From: Methylobacterium brachiatum
Lineage (GTDB): Bacteria; Pseudomonadota; Alphaproteobacteria; Rhizobiales; Beijerinckiaceae
Direction of reading: 5' to 3'
Assembly (NCBI RefSeq): GCF_020523825.1
Contig: NZ_JAJALK010000007.1
Span: 124,001-188,000, forward strand
DNA length: 64,000 bases
Part shown: positions 46,692-56,167 of the stretch, in pieces
Layout: the number at the start of each line of letters is the position of its first letter
Position numbering within the stretch: the stretch's first letter is position 1
Translations under genes and position numbers: made by a program
The notes under the pieces: generated by a model
Told to the model about the DNA's origin: nothing
The model's database searches: none
The model's input: only the letters and a program-made list of their open reading frames with translations

Positions 46692-46919
46692 ATGAGCCTT
46701 ATCCATAACAATCGCACGAAGCTGTCGGGCACGGCGCTGAACGGGACGGCGATCGCATCGATCGCGGCTGGTTTCATCACGCCGCTGGCCGCCGTCTCGC
46801 TCGGGGTTCCCGGCGCCCGCGGCGCGCTCAGGGCGACGCTGTTTGCTGTCGCTTGGCGTGCCGTCGGCAGCATCCCACGTCTGACAGCACGACCACTGCT
46901 CGGGAGCCTGCGGGAATGA
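46692..46919 (+). CDS. Small membrane protein, hypothetical
   Basis: 75 residues beginning MSLIHNNRTKLSGTALNGTA, with one or two hydrophobic segments (IASIAAGFITPLAAVSLGV, and a weaker one near FAVAWRAVGSI). I believe the N-terminal pattern recurs in small Methylobacterium membrane proteins but cannot name a family. Its stop overlaps the next start (ATGA), so the pair is translationally coupled. Confidence 0.6.
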   Translation: MSLIHNNRTKLSGTALNGTAIASIAAGFITPLAAVSLGVPGARGALRATLFAVAWRAVGSIPRLTARPLLGSLRE

Positions 46920-47083
46920 GCTGGGGCGACCTTTACCTCATGGCCCTCGGGCCGGTGCTTGCTCTCGCGGCGGGCCTGTTCATCTACCTTTCGGCGACGA
47001 TGGGGCCGGGGAACCGCGTGCAGAAGCCGCTTGGGGCCGGCGAGGGACACCGGACGACGTCGGGTCAGCCCGACCGCCCCTAG
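46916..47083 (+). CDS. Tiny membrane protein, hypothetical
   Basis: 55 residues: MSWGDLYLMALGPVLALAAGLFIYLSATMGPGNRVQ, one membrane helix and a short polar tail. It overlaps the preceding gene by 4 bp (ATGA), which is the main evidence that it is real. It is followed 71 bp later by bioF. Confidence 0.5.
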   Translation: MSWGDLYLMALGPVLALAAGLFIYLSATMGPGNRVQKPLGAGEGHRTTSGQPDRP

Positions 47084-47154
47084 GGGGATCAAGGCCGCTC
47101 GGTACTGGCCGCCACCTTGACATCCACCGCCCCCGCGGCCCCATCACCCACCCG

Positions 47155-48288
47155 ATGGACAGCCTCGACACCTTCGCCCGCACCAAACTCGACGCCTTGG
47201 AGGCCGGCAGCCTGCGGCGGCGGCTGACGCCCACTGAGCGCGGGTCCGGAGCCGCGGCGGCGCGTCGGGGCAGGGCGCTCGTGTCGTTCTCGTGCAACGA
47301 CTATCTCGGCCTGTCGCATCACCCGCGGGTCATCGCCGCCGCGCAGGAGGCGGTCGCGACCTATGGCGCGGGGGCAGGCGGGTCGCGGCTGGTTACCGGC
47401 GACCATCCGGTGCTCGGGGCGCTGGAGGCGCGGCTGGCGCAGCACAAGGGCGCCGAGGCCGCCCTGGTCTTCGGCAGCGGCTATCTCGCCAATCTCGGCA
47501 TCACCCCGGCGCTGGCCGGGTGCGGCGACCTCGTGGTGCTGGATGAGCTGTCCCATGCCTGCATGTGGGCCGGGGCGCGGCTGTCCGGAGCCAAGGTCCT
47601 GACCTTCCGCCACAACGATCCGGCGGACCTCGCGGCAAAGCTGGCGGAGCACCGCCCGCACCACGCCCGCGCCCTGGTCCTGACCGAGCGGGTGTTCAGC
47701 ATGGACGGCGACCGGGCCCCGCTCGAGGATCTCCTGGGCGTCGCCGAGGATTTCGACGCCTGGACGCTGGTCGACGATGCCCACGGGATCGGCGTGGTCG
47801 AGGACGGGCCGCGGGCACCGCTGGAGATGGGCACCCTGTCGAAGGCGCTGGGCTCCTATGGCGGCTATCTCTGCGCGTCGCGGCCGGTGATCGACCTGAT
47901 GACCAGCCGCGCCCGGAGCTTCGTCTACACCACCGGCCTGCCCCCGGCCTCGGCGGCGGCGGCGCTCGAGGCCCTGGTGATCCTGGAGGAGGAGCCGGCG
48001 CGCCGGGCCCGGCCGCTGGCGCTCGCGCGGCGCTTCACCGCCCGCCTGGGCCTGCCCGAGGCCGAGAGCGCCGTGGTGCCGGTTCTGGTCGGCGACGCGC
48101 AGGCAGCCCTCGACATCTCCGCGGCGCTCGAGGCCGACGGCTTCCTCGTGGTGGCGATCCGGCCGCCGACTGTCCCGGCCGGGACCGCGCGGCTGCGGGT
48201 GGCGTTCTCGGCGGCCCACGCGGAGGCGCAGGTCGATGCCCTGGCCGACGCGGTGGCGGCGCTGACGGGCCGCGCTTCCCGTCCCTGA
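47155..48288 (+). CDS. bioF: 8-amino-7-oxononanoate synthase
   Basis: PLP enzyme that condenses pimeloyl thioester with alanine in biotin synthesis. 377 residues. VSFSCNDYLGLSHHPRV, YGAGAGGSRLVTGDHPVLGALEARLA, VDDAHGIGVVE and the PLP lysine in TLSKALGSYGGY are diagnostic. It lies near bioA but transcribed in the opposite direction. Downstream OsmC and methyltransferase genes follow on the same strand. Confidence 0.96.
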   Translation: MDSLDTFARTKLDALEAGSLRRRLTPTERGSGAAAARRGRALVSFSCNDYLGLSHHPRVIAAAQEAVATYGAGAGGSRLVTGDHPVLGALEARLAQHKGAEAALVFGSGYLANLGITPALAGCGDLVVLDELSHACMWAGARLSGAKVLTFRHNDPADLAAKLAEHRPHHARALVLTERVFSMDGDRAPLEDLLGVAEDFDAWTLVDDAHGIGVVEDGPRAPLEMGTLSKALGSYGGYLCASRPVIDLMTSRARSFVYTTGLPPASAAAALEALVILEEEPARRARPLALARRFTARLGLPEAESAVVPVLVGDAQAALDISAALEADGFLVVAIRPPTVPAGTARLRVAFSAAHAEAQVDALADAVAALTGRASRP

Positions 48289-48360
48289 GCGGCACCCCTA
48301 TACGTCATCCGGGACGCTCCCGCCCAAGAGGAGCCCGGGACACCGAGAGGACGACGCCCC

Positions 48361-48870
48361 ATGGACGCCACCGCTTTGCGAGCCCTCCAGGCTCCGATCA
48401 AGGATCAGTACCGCGCCACGCCGGATGCGGCGGTCATCACCCTGAAGGCCCGGGGTACGCTCGACGACACCAAGATCGCCTGCAAGGTCGAGACCGGCCG
48501 CGCCATCGCGGAGGCCGGGCTGCACCCGGCCACAGGCGGGTCCGGGCTGGAACTCTGCTCGGGCGACATGCTGCTCGAAGCCCTGGTCGCCTGCGCGGGC
48601 GTCACCCTCAAGGCGGTGGCGACCGCGCTGGAGATCCCGCTGCGCTCCGGCACGGTCAGCGCCGAGGGCGACCTCGACTTTCGCGGAACGCTCGGCGTCG
48701 ACAAGGAAGCGCCGGTGGGCTTCCGCAGCATTCGGCTGTTCTTCACCTTGGACACCGACGCGCCGGAGGACAAACTCGCGCAATTGCTCAAGCTCACCGA
48801 GCGCTATTGCGTCGTCTTCCAGACCCTGAACCACAAGCCCGAATTGTCGGTCGCGGCCACGACGGCCTGA
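48361..48870 (+). CDS. OsmC-family protein
   Basis: 169-residue OsmC-fold protein, a peroxide-reducing or redox-related family. The two reactive cysteines are Cys78 (SGDMLLEALVACAGVTLK) and Cys150 (LTERYCVVFQTL), arranged as in OsmC/Ohr. The loop between helix and strand is typical of OsmC rather than Ohr. The ATG is preceded by GAGAGGACG. It follows bioF by 72 bp and precedes the methyltransferase by 13 bp. Confidence 0.9.
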   Translation: MDATALRALQAPIKDQYRATPDAAVITLKARGTLDDTKIACKVETGRAIAEAGLHPATGGSGLELCSGDMLLEALVACAGVTLKAVATALEIPLRSGTVSAEGDLDFRGTLGVDKEAPVGFRSIRLFFTLDTDAPEDKLAQLLKLTERYCVVFQTLNHKPELSVAATTA

Positions 48871-48883
48871 GGGGAGGGCGGCG

Positions 48884-49738
48884 ATGGCCGGCGGCATCAC
48901 CCAAGCCGAGTACTGGAACGGCGAGGTCGGCGCGCGCTGGGCCCGCAACCAGGCGGTGCTCGATGCGGTGTTCGCGCCGCTGACCGAGGCCCTGTTCGAC
49001 CGCGCCGCTCTGCGCAGCGGCGAGTCCGTGCTCGATATCGGCTGCGGCTCGGGCGCCACGAGTCTGGAGGCCGCCCGCCGGGTCGGGCCCGAGGGCGCCG
49101 TGACCGGGGCGGACATCTCGGCGCCGCTGCTGGCGGTGGCCCGAAGCCGCGCCGAGGCGGAGCGCGGTGCCGCGCCGATCCGGTTCGTCGAGGCGGATGT
49201 CGAGCGCGCGGATCTCGGCGCCTACGGGCAGGCCCTGTCGCGGTTCGGGGTGATGTTCTTTCCGGACTCGGCCCGGGCCTTCGCCAACATCCGCCGGATG
49301 CTGCACCCCGGGGGCCGGCTGACCTTCCTGTGCTGGCGGGCACTCCCCGAAAACCTCTGGGTGACGGTGCCCCGCGAGGCGGTGCTGCCGCTCCTGCCCG
49401 AGATTCCGCCGCCCCCACAGCCGGACACGCCCGGCCCGTTCCGCTTCGCCGCGGCCGATCCGCTGGTCGCCCTGCTGCGCGGCGCCGGCTTCGGGACCGT
49501 GGCCTGCGATGCGGTCGACCGCGACGTGGTGCTCGGCCGGGGCGCCACCGATGCCGAGGCGGCGCAGGCCGCGGCGCATGTGGCCCTCAATCTCGGGCCG
49601 ACCGCGCATCTCGTCCGCGAGGCCGAGCCCAATCTGCGCGCCCAGGCCGAGGCCGCCGTCACCGCGGCCCTGACGCCGCATGCGGAGGGCGGCACCGTGC
49701 GCCTGCGCGCCGCCTGCTGGCTGGTCCAGGCGGGCTGA
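48884..49738 (+). CDS. Class I SAM-dependent methyltransferase
   Basis: 284 residues. Motif I VLDIGCGSGATS (49-60) binds SAM; the acidic GADISAPLLAVARSRAEAE follows, and RFGVMFFPDSARAFANIRRMLHPGGRLTFLCW is the post-motif III region common in Methyltransf_25/11-type enzymes. The product and substrate are unknown. It follows the OsmC gene by 13 bp, so both are probably in one operon. Confidence 0.9.
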   Translation: MAGGITQAEYWNGEVGARWARNQAVLDAVFAPLTEALFDRAALRSGESVLDIGCGSGATSLEAARRVGPEGAVTGADISAPLLAVARSRAEAERGAAPIRFVEADVERADLGAYGQALSRFGVMFFPDSARAFANIRRMLHPGGRLTFLCWRALPENLWVTVPREAVLPLLPEIPPPPQPDTPGPFRFAAADPLVALLRGAGFGTVACDAVDRDVVLGRGATDAEAAQAAAHVALNLGPTAHLVREAEPNLRAQAEAAVTAALTPHAEGGTVRLRAACWLVQAG

Positions 49739-49759
49739 GCCGCGCCTTCGGAGCATCAT

Positions 49760-49786
49760 CCCGAAAGCCGGTCGCCGGCTTTCGGG
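49760..49786. terminator. Bidirectional terminator hairpin
   Basis: A perfect 12-bp stem CCCGAAAGCCGG / CCGGCTTTCGGG with a TCG loop, between the convergent methyltransferase and gamma-glutamyltransferase genes. No strong T-tract on either side, so efficiency is uncertain. Confidence 0.6.
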
Positions 49787-49802
49787 CAACGGTGATCCAC
49801 CC

Positions 49803-51398
49803 TCAGAAACCCAGCGCGCCGCCATCCGAGCGGGGGTCGTGCATCGCCTCGATCCGCCCGTCCCGGGCGCGGCGGACGAGCATGCCGGCATGGCCCAGCG
49901 TGTCGCTGTAGGGCACGCCGACCGGCTCGATCTGGTGGCCCATGCGCTCCAAAGCCGACAGGATCGCCGGGTCGAACCGGTCCTCGACCTTCACGCTGAG
50001 CGACGGCGCTCCCCAAGTCCGGCCGTAGAGCAGCCGCGGCGCATCGACCGCGTCGGCGACGGAGACGCCGTAATCGGCGTAGCGGCAGAAGATCTGGGCC
50101 TGGAATTGCGGCTGGCCGTCGCCGCCCATCGCGCCGTAGGCCATCACCCGGCCGTCGTCGAAGGCGGCCAGCGCCGGGATCAGGGTGTGGAACGGGCGCC
50201 GGCCCGGCTCCAGCGGGTTCACGGCGTTCGGGTCCAGGGAGAACGAGACGCCGCGGTTGAGCCAGCCGATCCCGGTCCGCGGCAGCACCACCCCAGAGCC
50301 GTATTCCCAGTAGACCGACTGGATGTAGGAGACGGCCAGCCCGTCCCGGTCGATCGCCCCCATCCAGACCGTGTCGCCGGGCGAATCGCGCAGGGGCACC
50401 GAGGCGGCGCGCTTCATGTCGATCCGCGCGGCTTCCGTGGCGAGGAAGGCCGGCGCCAGGAAATCGGCCGGGTCGTGGCGCAGGCGTCCGAAATCGGTGA
50501 CCACCCGGTCGCGGATCGCGAAGGCGCGCTTCGTCGCCTCGATCAGCCCGTGGTAATGCGCGAGGCTCTCCGGGGCGGCGATATTCAGCCGGTCGAACAG
50601 CCCCAGGATGATCAAGGCCGCCAACCCCTGGGTCGGGGGCGGGAAGTTGAACAGCGTGGCGTCGCGCCGGCGCAGGGCCAGGGGCGCGCGCTCGGCCGGC
50701 CGGTAGGCTTCGAGGTCGGCCCGGGTCACCGGCGCGCCGAGGCGTTCCAGGTCGGCGCCGATCTCATGGCCGATATCGCCCCGGTAGAAATCGTCGAGGC
50801 CGGCATGGGCGAGCTGCTCCAGGGTCGCCCCGAGGGCCGACAGCGTCCGGATCTCGCCCGCTCGATAGGGCTTGCCGTCCTTCAGGAAGGTCGCGGCGAA
50901 GTTCGGGGCCTCGTGCAGGGTGTCGCCGGGTTGCGGCTTGTAGCGCTCCTCGCTCGGCGAGACCGGGACGCCGTCGCGGGCCTGCTGGATCGCGTCGGCG
51001 AGCAGCACGTCCAGCGGCAGGCGGCCGCCCAGCGCCTTGGAGAGCGCCAGCGCCAGGTCCCAGCCGCCGATTGCGCCGGCCACCGTGACCATGGCGTCGG
51101 GGCCGCGGGACGGGATCGCGTCGTAGCCCTTCTCGCGGTAGCGCTGGATCGTGGCGAGTCGCCCGGCCGGCCCGCAGGCCTCGATGCCGCGCACCCGGCC
51201 GCCGCGCTCGCGCACCAGCCAGAAGCCGTCGCCGCCGATGCTGTTCATGTGCGGGTAGACCACGGCGATCGAGGCCGCCATCGCGACCATCGCCTCGATG
51301 GCGTTGCCGCCCTGGGCCAGCACGGTCCGGCCGGCCGAGGCGGCCAGGTGATGGGGGGCGGCGACGGCGCTGTCGGAGAAGACGGGAGTCTCGGTCAT
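49803..51398 (-). CDS. Gamma-glutamyltransferase-family Ntn hydrolase
   Basis: 531 residues, an autoprocessing Ntn hydrolase resembling gamma-glutamyltransferase/cephalosporin acylase. GGNAIEAMVAMAASIAVVYPHMNSIGGDGFW and the processing region GDTVWMGAIDRDGLAVSYIQSVYWEYGSG (Thr nucleophile at the start of the small subunit), then PHFNTLI-type LEPGRRPFHTLIPAL and AMGGDGQPQ, are family motifs. No signal peptide, so it is cytosolic unlike Ggt. Substrate could be a glutathione conjugate or other gamma-glutamyl compound, which is inference. Confidence 0.85.
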   Translation of the reverse strand: MTETPVFSDSAVAAPHHLAASAGRTVLAQGGNAIEAMVAMAASIAVVYPHMNSIGGDGFWLVRERGGRVRGIEACGPAGRLATIQRYREKGYDAIPSRGPDAMVTVAGAIGGWDLALALSKALGGRLPLDVLLADAIQQARDGVPVSPSEERYKPQPGDTLHEAPNFAATFLKDGKPYRAGEIRTLSALGATLEQLAHAGLDDFYRGDIGHEIGADLERLGAPVTRADLEAYRPAERAPLALRRRDATLFNFPPPTQGLAALIILGLFDRLNIAAPESLAHYHGLIEATKRAFAIRDRVVTDFGRLRHDPADFLAPAFLATEAARIDMKRAASVPLRDSPGDTVWMGAIDRDGLAVSYIQSVYWEYGSGVVLPRTGIGWLNRGVSFSLDPNAVNPLEPGRRPFHTLIPALAAFDDGRVMAYGAMGGDGQPQFQAQIFCRYADYGVSVADAVDAPRLLYGRTWGAPSLSVKVEDRFDPAILSALERMGHQIEPVGVPYSDTLGHAGMLVRRARDGRIEAMHDPRSDGGALGF

Positions 51399-51519
51399 CG
51401 GGGGTCCTGTGGTGTTCCGGTCGCAGCGTTAGGCAAGAGCGCGGCCGCCGCAAGGTGCCGCGCTCCGCCGGGGCGGTGGCGTGTTAGACAGGGTGATGCC
51501 CGTCGCGCGGAAGCGGCCG

Positions 51520-52971
51520 ATGCCGTTCAAGAATCTGCCCCGGTTCGCGATGGGCCTTGCCCTCGCCGCGACGCCGGCGGCGGCCCAGCAGCATGCGAAG
51601 ACGGTCTTCGAGGGCGCGGGCGCCGATCCGCGCATCTCGGTCTCACAGCCGGAGAGCACCAGCCAGGCTTCCGGCGGCTATGTCCGGTCGATCGAGCCCT
51701 CGCTCGGGCCGCTCGGCGATCCCTTCGGCATCCGCCCGGTGCTGAAGGCGCGCGGCATCGAGTACAGCCTGACCTACATCGCCGACGTTCTGGGCAACCC
51801 GACCGGCGGAATCCGGCAGGGGGCGATCGTCGAGGATCGCCTGAACCTGCGGCTCAACCTCAATCTCGACCGGCTTGCGGGCTGGGAGGGCGCGACCATC
51901 CACGCCAACGCCTATTTCATCCACGGCACCGGCCTGTCGCGCTACTATGTCGGCGACCTGCTGACCACGAGCGTCATCGAGGCGCTGCCGTCGAGCCGCC
52001 TCTACGTCCTGTGGTTCGACCAGAGCCTGATGGACGGGCAGCTCGGCCTGCGGATCGGCCAGCAGGCCGCCGACACGGAATTCTTCGTCAGCCAGACCGC
52101 GACCCTGTTCGTGAATTCGACCTTCGGCTGGCCGGCGATCACCGGGCTCGACCTGCCGAGCGGCGGCCCGGCCTACCCGCTCTCGGCCCCCGCGATCCGG
52201 GCCAAATACGCGCCGGGCAACGGCTTCTCGCTCCAGGTCGGGCTCTATGACGGCGATCCGGCCGGGGCGAACCGTCCGGGCCAGGATCCGGAAGCGCAGC
52301 GGCTCAACCGCACCGGCACGAACTTCCGCACCAACGATCCGGCCCTGATCGTCGCCGAGGCGACCTACGCGTACAACATCGAGCCGGAGGCCAAGGGCCT
52401 GCCCGGCGACATCACCCTCGGCGGCTGGCAGCATTTCGGCCGGTTCGACAGCCTGCGCTTCGACATCACCGGCGTGCCGCTGGCCGACCCGAACGCCAGC
52501 GGCATCGGCCGCCCCCTGCGGGGCAATGCCGGCCTCTATGCGATCTACGACCAGACCCTGTACCGGGAATCCGGCAAGGACGACGAGGGCCTCGGCTTCT
52601 TCGTGCGCGCCGCCTACTCGCCGACCCGCTCGAGCCTGGTCGACGCCTATGTCGATACCGGCCTGGCCTACAAAGGCCTGTTCGAAGGCCGCGACGACGA
52701 CACGGTCGGGGTCAGCCTCGCCCATGCCCGGATCAGCGACGACGCCCGGCGGGCCGACCGGGACACGATTGTCTATACCGGTGTCCCGATGCCGCGGCGC
52801 CGGGCCGAGACGGTGCTGGAGGCGACCTACCAGGCCGTGGTGGTTCCGGGCTTCACGGTGCAGCCCGATATCCAGTACGTCTTCCATCCGGGCGCCGGCG
52901 TGGCCGGCCCGGACGGGCGCCGGCTGCGCAACGCGGCGGTGCTCGGCGTGCGCGCGACCGTGCAGTACTGA
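51520..52971 (+). CDS. Carbohydrate-selective porin (OprB family)
   Basis: Outer-membrane porin of 483 residues with a signal peptide (LPRFAMGLALAATPAAAQQ). The 16-strand barrel shows repeated amphipathic strands; GGWQHFGRFDSLRFD, GNAGLYAIYDQTLYRE and the C-terminal aromatic RATVQY (final Tyr) are typical of OprB. GGAAG lies six bases before the ATG at 51520, but 51496 is also in frame. It may serve diffusion of sugars. Stop codon lies in a long inverted repeat. Confidence 0.85.
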   Translation: MPFKNLPRFAMGLALAATPAAAQQHAKTVFEGAGADPRISVSQPESTSQASGGYVRSIEPSLGPLGDPFGIRPVLKARGIEYSLTYIADVLGNPTGGIRQGAIVEDRLNLRLNLNLDRLAGWEGATIHANAYFIHGTGLSRYYVGDLLTTSVIEALPSSRLYVLWFDQSLMDGQLGLRIGQQAADTEFFVSQTATLFVNSTFGWPAITGLDLPSGGPAYPLSAPAIRAKYAPGNGFSLQVGLYDGDPAGANRPGQDPEAQRLNRTGTNFRTNDPALIVAEATYAYNIEPEAKGLPGDITLGGWQHFGRFDSLRFDITGVPLADPNASGIGRPLRGNAGLYAIYDQTLYRESGKDDEGLGFFVRAAYSPTRSSLVDAYVDTGLAYKGLFEGRDDDTVGVSLAHARISDDARRADRDTIVYTGVPMPRRRAETVLEATYQAVVVPGFTVQPDIQYVFHPGAGVAGPDGRRLRNAAVLGVRATVQY

Positions 52972-53054
52972 GAGCCCCTCACGAAATTCCAGGTCCCCGG
53001 GAACCCTCCGTTCGCACGCGACGGCGCGGCGGGAGTTTTGTGAGAGGCTCTCAG
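52968..53054. repeat. Long imperfect inverted repeat at the porin stop codon
   Basis: Left arm CTGAGAGCCCCTCACGAAAT (from 52968) and right arm TTTTGTGAGAGGCTCTCAG (to 53054) pair with few mismatches and enclose a GC-rich centre. The porin stop codon is inside the left arm. It could act as a terminator or be a mobile palindromic unit. Confidence 0.6.
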
Positions 53055-53098
53055 GCCTAACTCTGGAACGGTCGCGGCGCGCGCCCTCTTTCAGACTT

Positions 53099-54634
53099 AT
53101 GGTGATCTTCGAGTGGGTTGTCGGCGTCCTGTTCGGCGCCGTCCTGTTGGCTGCGCTGGCGCGGCGGCTGGGTGCGCCGTACCCGGCGTTCCTCGCCTTG
53201 GGCGGGGTCGGCCTCGCCTTCGTGCCCGGCGTCCCGAACCTGCGGCTCGACCCCGAACTGGCGCTGGCGCTGTTCCTCGCCCCCGTCCTGCTCGATGCCG
53301 GCTTCGACGCCTCCGTGCGGGACATGAAGGAGAACTGGCGCGCGGTGTTCGGGCTGGCCGTGGGCGCGGTGGCGGTGACGACGCTCGCCGTCGCATTCGT
53401 GGCCCATCTGATCGTGCCCGACATGCCGATCGCGGCCTGCATCGTGCTCGGCGCCGTGGTCGCGCCGCCCGATGCCGTGGCGGCTCTCGCGGTGCTGAAG
53501 CACGCGCCGATGCCGCACCGGCTCGCCACGATCCTGCGCGGCGAGAGCCTGCTCAACGATGCCGCCTCGCTGATCATCTACCGGCTGGCGGTGGCGGCCG
53601 CGATGTCCGACGGCTTCCATCCGGCCGAGGTGGCCCCCGCCTTCCTGATCGGCGTGGTGGCGAGCCTGGTGGCCGGGCCCGCCCTCGGTCTGGCCTTCGT
53701 CGCCCTGACCCGCCGCGTCACCGACCCGGCGAGCACGATCGTGATGCAGTTCGTCGCCGCCTTCGGGATCTGGCTCGCCGCCGAAAAGCTGGAGATGTCG
53801 GGGGTGCTGACCATCGTGACCTTCGCGGTCACGGTCGCCCGGCGGGCGCCCGGAATCACGGCGCCGCGCACCCGGGTGATCTCCTACGCGGTCTGGGACA
53901 CGGCCGTGTTCGTGCTTAACGTCCTGGCCTTCATCCTGATCGGCATCCAGATCGACCCGATCCAGGACCGGCTGACCGGTGCGGATGCCTGGCAGGCCAT
54001 GTTCCTGGCCGCCGCGATCTTCGCCACCGTGGTGGTGACGCGTCTGGCCTGGGTCCTGCCCACGACCGGCCTCAAGGGGCTCGGCCTGCGTCAGGCGGGC
54101 GAACGGGCGAAATACGGGCCGGGGCTCGCTCTGTCCTGGGCCGGGATGCGCGGCATCGTCACGGTCGCCGCCGCCCTGGCTCTGCCGATGGAATTCCCGC
54201 ACCGGGACCTCGTGGTGTTCACCGCCTTCTTCACGGTGCTCGGCACGCTGATCGTCCAGGGCCTGACCCTGCGCCCGCTGCTGGCACATCTGAAGCTCGA
54301 GGACGACGATCCGGTCGGGCGGGAAGTGGGCTGGGCGCGGGCGGCCGCCTACAAGGCCGCCCTCGACAGCCTGTCGGAAGCCGGCGACGAGCCGGCGATC
54401 GATTCCCTGCGCGCGGAGTTCCGCTCGGCCCTCGAAGAGGCAGAGGCCCATGAGGAGGGCCTGGCCCCGGAAAGCTTGCCCTCGGACGCGGCCCGCCGCC
54501 GCTCGGTGGAGGCCGCCCGCAACGCGGTCCTGACCCTGCGCCGCCAGGGCCGGATCGGCGACGACGCCTACTTTCTGCTGGAGGAGGAGTTCGACTGGGC
54601 CGAACTCAACGCGACGCCGAAAGCCGAGACGTAG
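53099..54634 (+). CDS. Na+/H+ antiporter (CPA1 family)
   Basis: 511 residues with about 12 membrane segments and a soluble C-terminal domain (after residue 405) rich in charged residues. The CPA1 motifs VVAPPDAVAALAVLK, GESLLNDAASLIIYR and SWAGMRGIVTVAAALALP are all visible, including the ND of the ion site. It exchanges Na+ for H+ or K+ in pH and salt homeostasis. The ATG has a weak ribosome site. It ends 3 bp from convergent gshB. Confidence 0.92.
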   Translation: MVIFEWVVGVLFGAVLLAALARRLGAPYPAFLALGGVGLAFVPGVPNLRLDPELALALFLAPVLLDAGFDASVRDMKENWRAVFGLAVGAVAVTTLAVAFVAHLIVPDMPIAACIVLGAVVAPPDAVAALAVLKHAPMPHRLATILRGESLLNDAASLIIYRLAVAAAMSDGFHPAEVAPAFLIGVVASLVAGPALGLAFVALTRRVTDPASTIVMQFVAAFGIWLAAEKLEMSGVLTIVTFAVTVARRAPGITAPRTRVISYAVWDTAVFVLNVLAFILIGIQIDPIQDRLTGADAWQAMFLAAAIFATVVVTRLAWVLPTTGLKGLGLRQAGERAKYGPGLALSWAGMRGIVTVAAALALPMEFPHRDLVVFTAFFTVLGTLIVQGLTLRPLLAHLKLEDDDPVGREVGWARAAAYKAALDSLSEAGDEPAIDSLRAEFRSALEEAEAHEEGLAPESLPSDAARRRSVEAARNAVLTLRRQGRIGDDAYFLLEEEFDWAELNATPKAET

Positions 54635-54637
54635 CGC

Positions 54638-55594
54638 TCAAACACCCTTGCGCGCCGCGACCCGGGCCTCGATCGCGTCCCACACCGACACGGACAGGTC
54701 GGGCCCGCCGAGCCGCTGGATCGCCCGGATGCCCGTAGGGGAGGTGACGTTGATTTCGGTCAGGTGACCGTCGATCACGTCGATCCCTACCAGGATCAGG
54801 CCGCGCCGGGCCAGCTCCGGTCCGATCGTCGCGCAGATCTCGCGCTCGCGCTCGGTCAGCTCGGAGGCCGAGGCGGCGCCGCCGCGGACCATGTTCGAGC
54901 GGATGTCGTTGGCCGCCGGGACACGGTTGACCGCCCCCATCGCCACGCCATCGACGAGGATGATGCGCTTGTCGCCCTCGGTCACCCGGTCGAGATAGCG
55001 CTGGATCACCCAGGCCTCCCGGAAGGTGGTGGCGAACAGGTCGAACATCGAGCCGAAATTCGGGTCCGTCTCGGTGACCTTGAAGACGGCCGCGCCCCCG
55101 TGCCCGTGCAGCGGCTTCATCGCCACCGTGCCGTGCTCCAGCCGGAACGCCTCGATCTCCGCCTTGTCGCGGCTGATCAGGGTCGGCGGCATCAATTCGG
55201 GGAAGTCGAGGACGAACAGCTTCTCGGGCGCGTTGCGCACCTCGAAGGGATCGTTGACCACCAGCGTCTCCGGGTGGATCCGCTGCAGCATGTGCGTGGC
55301 CGTGATGTAGGCCATGTCGAAGGGCGGATCCTGGCGCATGAGCACCACGTCCGCCTCGGCGAGGTCGATCCGCTCCGGCGGCGTGAGGGTGAAATGCGCG
55401 CCCTCGACGTCCTGGACCGTCAGCCGCTCGACCCGGGCGGTGACCCGCCGGCCCTGCATCGAGAGCCGGTCGGGCGTGTAATAGACGAGGCTGTGCCCGC
55501 GCCGCTGCGCCTCGAGCAGCAGCGCGAAGGTGGTGTCCCCGGCGATCCGGATATTCTGGATCGGGTCCATCTGGACGGCGACGGTCAAGCCCAT
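54638..55594 (-). CDS. gshB: Glutathione synthase
   Basis: ATP-grasp ligase joining gamma-glutamylcysteine and glycine. 318 residues. [21 protein letters not shown] starts the N-terminal domain; [20 protein letters not shown], the ATP-grasp segment [17 protein letters not shown], and [17 protein letters not shown] plus [13 protein letters not shown] are family hallmarks. Lone gene, followed downstream in the same direction by no partner; convergent with the antiporter. Confidence 0.97.
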   Translation of the reverse strand: MGLTVAVQMDPIQNIRIAGDTTFALLLEAQRRGHSLVYYTPDRLSMQGRRVTARVERLTVQDVEGAHFTLTPPERIDLAEADVVLMRQDPPFDMAYITATHMLQRIHPETLVVNDPFEVRNAPEKLFVLDFPELMPPTLISRDKAEIEAFRLEHGTVAMKPLHGHGGAAVFKVTETDPNFGSMFDLFATTFREAWVIQRYLDRVTEGDKRIILVDGVAMGAVNRVPAANDIRSNMVRGGAASASELTEREREICATIGPELARRGLILVGIDVIDGHLTEINVTSPTGIRAIQRLGGPDLSVSVWDAIEARVAARKGV

Positions 55595-55640
55595 CGAAAA
55601 TGCCCTTCGCCTGCGGCGCCTGTCTCGACCGGAGGCGTTC

Positions 55641-55934
55641 TCAATCGTCGGACAGCGACTTGCTGCCGGTGCGCTTGTCGTAATCGCCGATCGCCGAGCG
55701 GCACTCGGGCGAGAGGCGCTTGCGGTTGCGCATCATGCACTTGTCCGCGTCCTGGCTGTTCGGATCGACGCCGGCGCAGAGTCGGAAATAGTCGTTGGCG
55801 CAGCCGAGCTGCAGCCCCTGGTCCTCGCGCTGGGCGTAGGCCGGTCCTGCGGCGAGCGTGACGAGGGCGAGGGCGGCCGCAGCGAGGCTACGACGACGGT
55901 AGGCTTGCAGGGTGCGTTCCGGAACGAGTCGCAT
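55641..55934 (-). CDS. Small secreted cysteine-rich-repeat-like protein
   Basis: 97 residues with a signal peptide (about 1-34, [19 protein letters not shown]). The mature part has a single Cys-rich-repeat-like unit: [20 protein letters not shown], then [20 protein letters not shown], four cysteines suited to two disulfides. It lies upstream of gshB (46-bp gap) on the same strand. Function unknown. Confidence 0.7.
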   Translation of the reverse strand: MRLVPERTLQAYRRRSLAAAALALVTLAAGPAYAQREDQGLQLGCANDYFRLCAGVDPNSQDADKCMMRNRKRLSPECRSAIGDYDKRTGSKSLSDD

Positions 55935-56131
55935 TCAGCGGTGTCCTCAAATCTCGATCGCGCGGAAAATCGATGCGGCGGTCTCCCGTCCGCTTGGGCC
56001 CGGCATATCGGTCGCGCAGGGCGGTAGGCAAGCGCCGCAGCTCCGCATGGGTTCCCCGCGCGGAACGCCGCGCCACCGCCCCGCCCCGGTGTGGCACCGG
56101 AGCCGCATCGGGAGCGTCACCAGACGGCCGA

Positions 56132-56167
56132 CAAGAAGAAGGCCCCGTCCGCGATCGGACAGGGCCT
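56132..56167 (-). terminator. Minus-strand intrinsic terminator without an upstream protein gene
   Basis: AGGCCCTGTCCG-ATCG-CGGACGGGGCCT (one mismatch) followed by TCTTCTTG on the minus strand. The nearest minus-strand coding gene upstream is far beyond the window section with plus-strand genes, so the terminator most simply ends a non-coding transcript. Confidence 0.7.
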
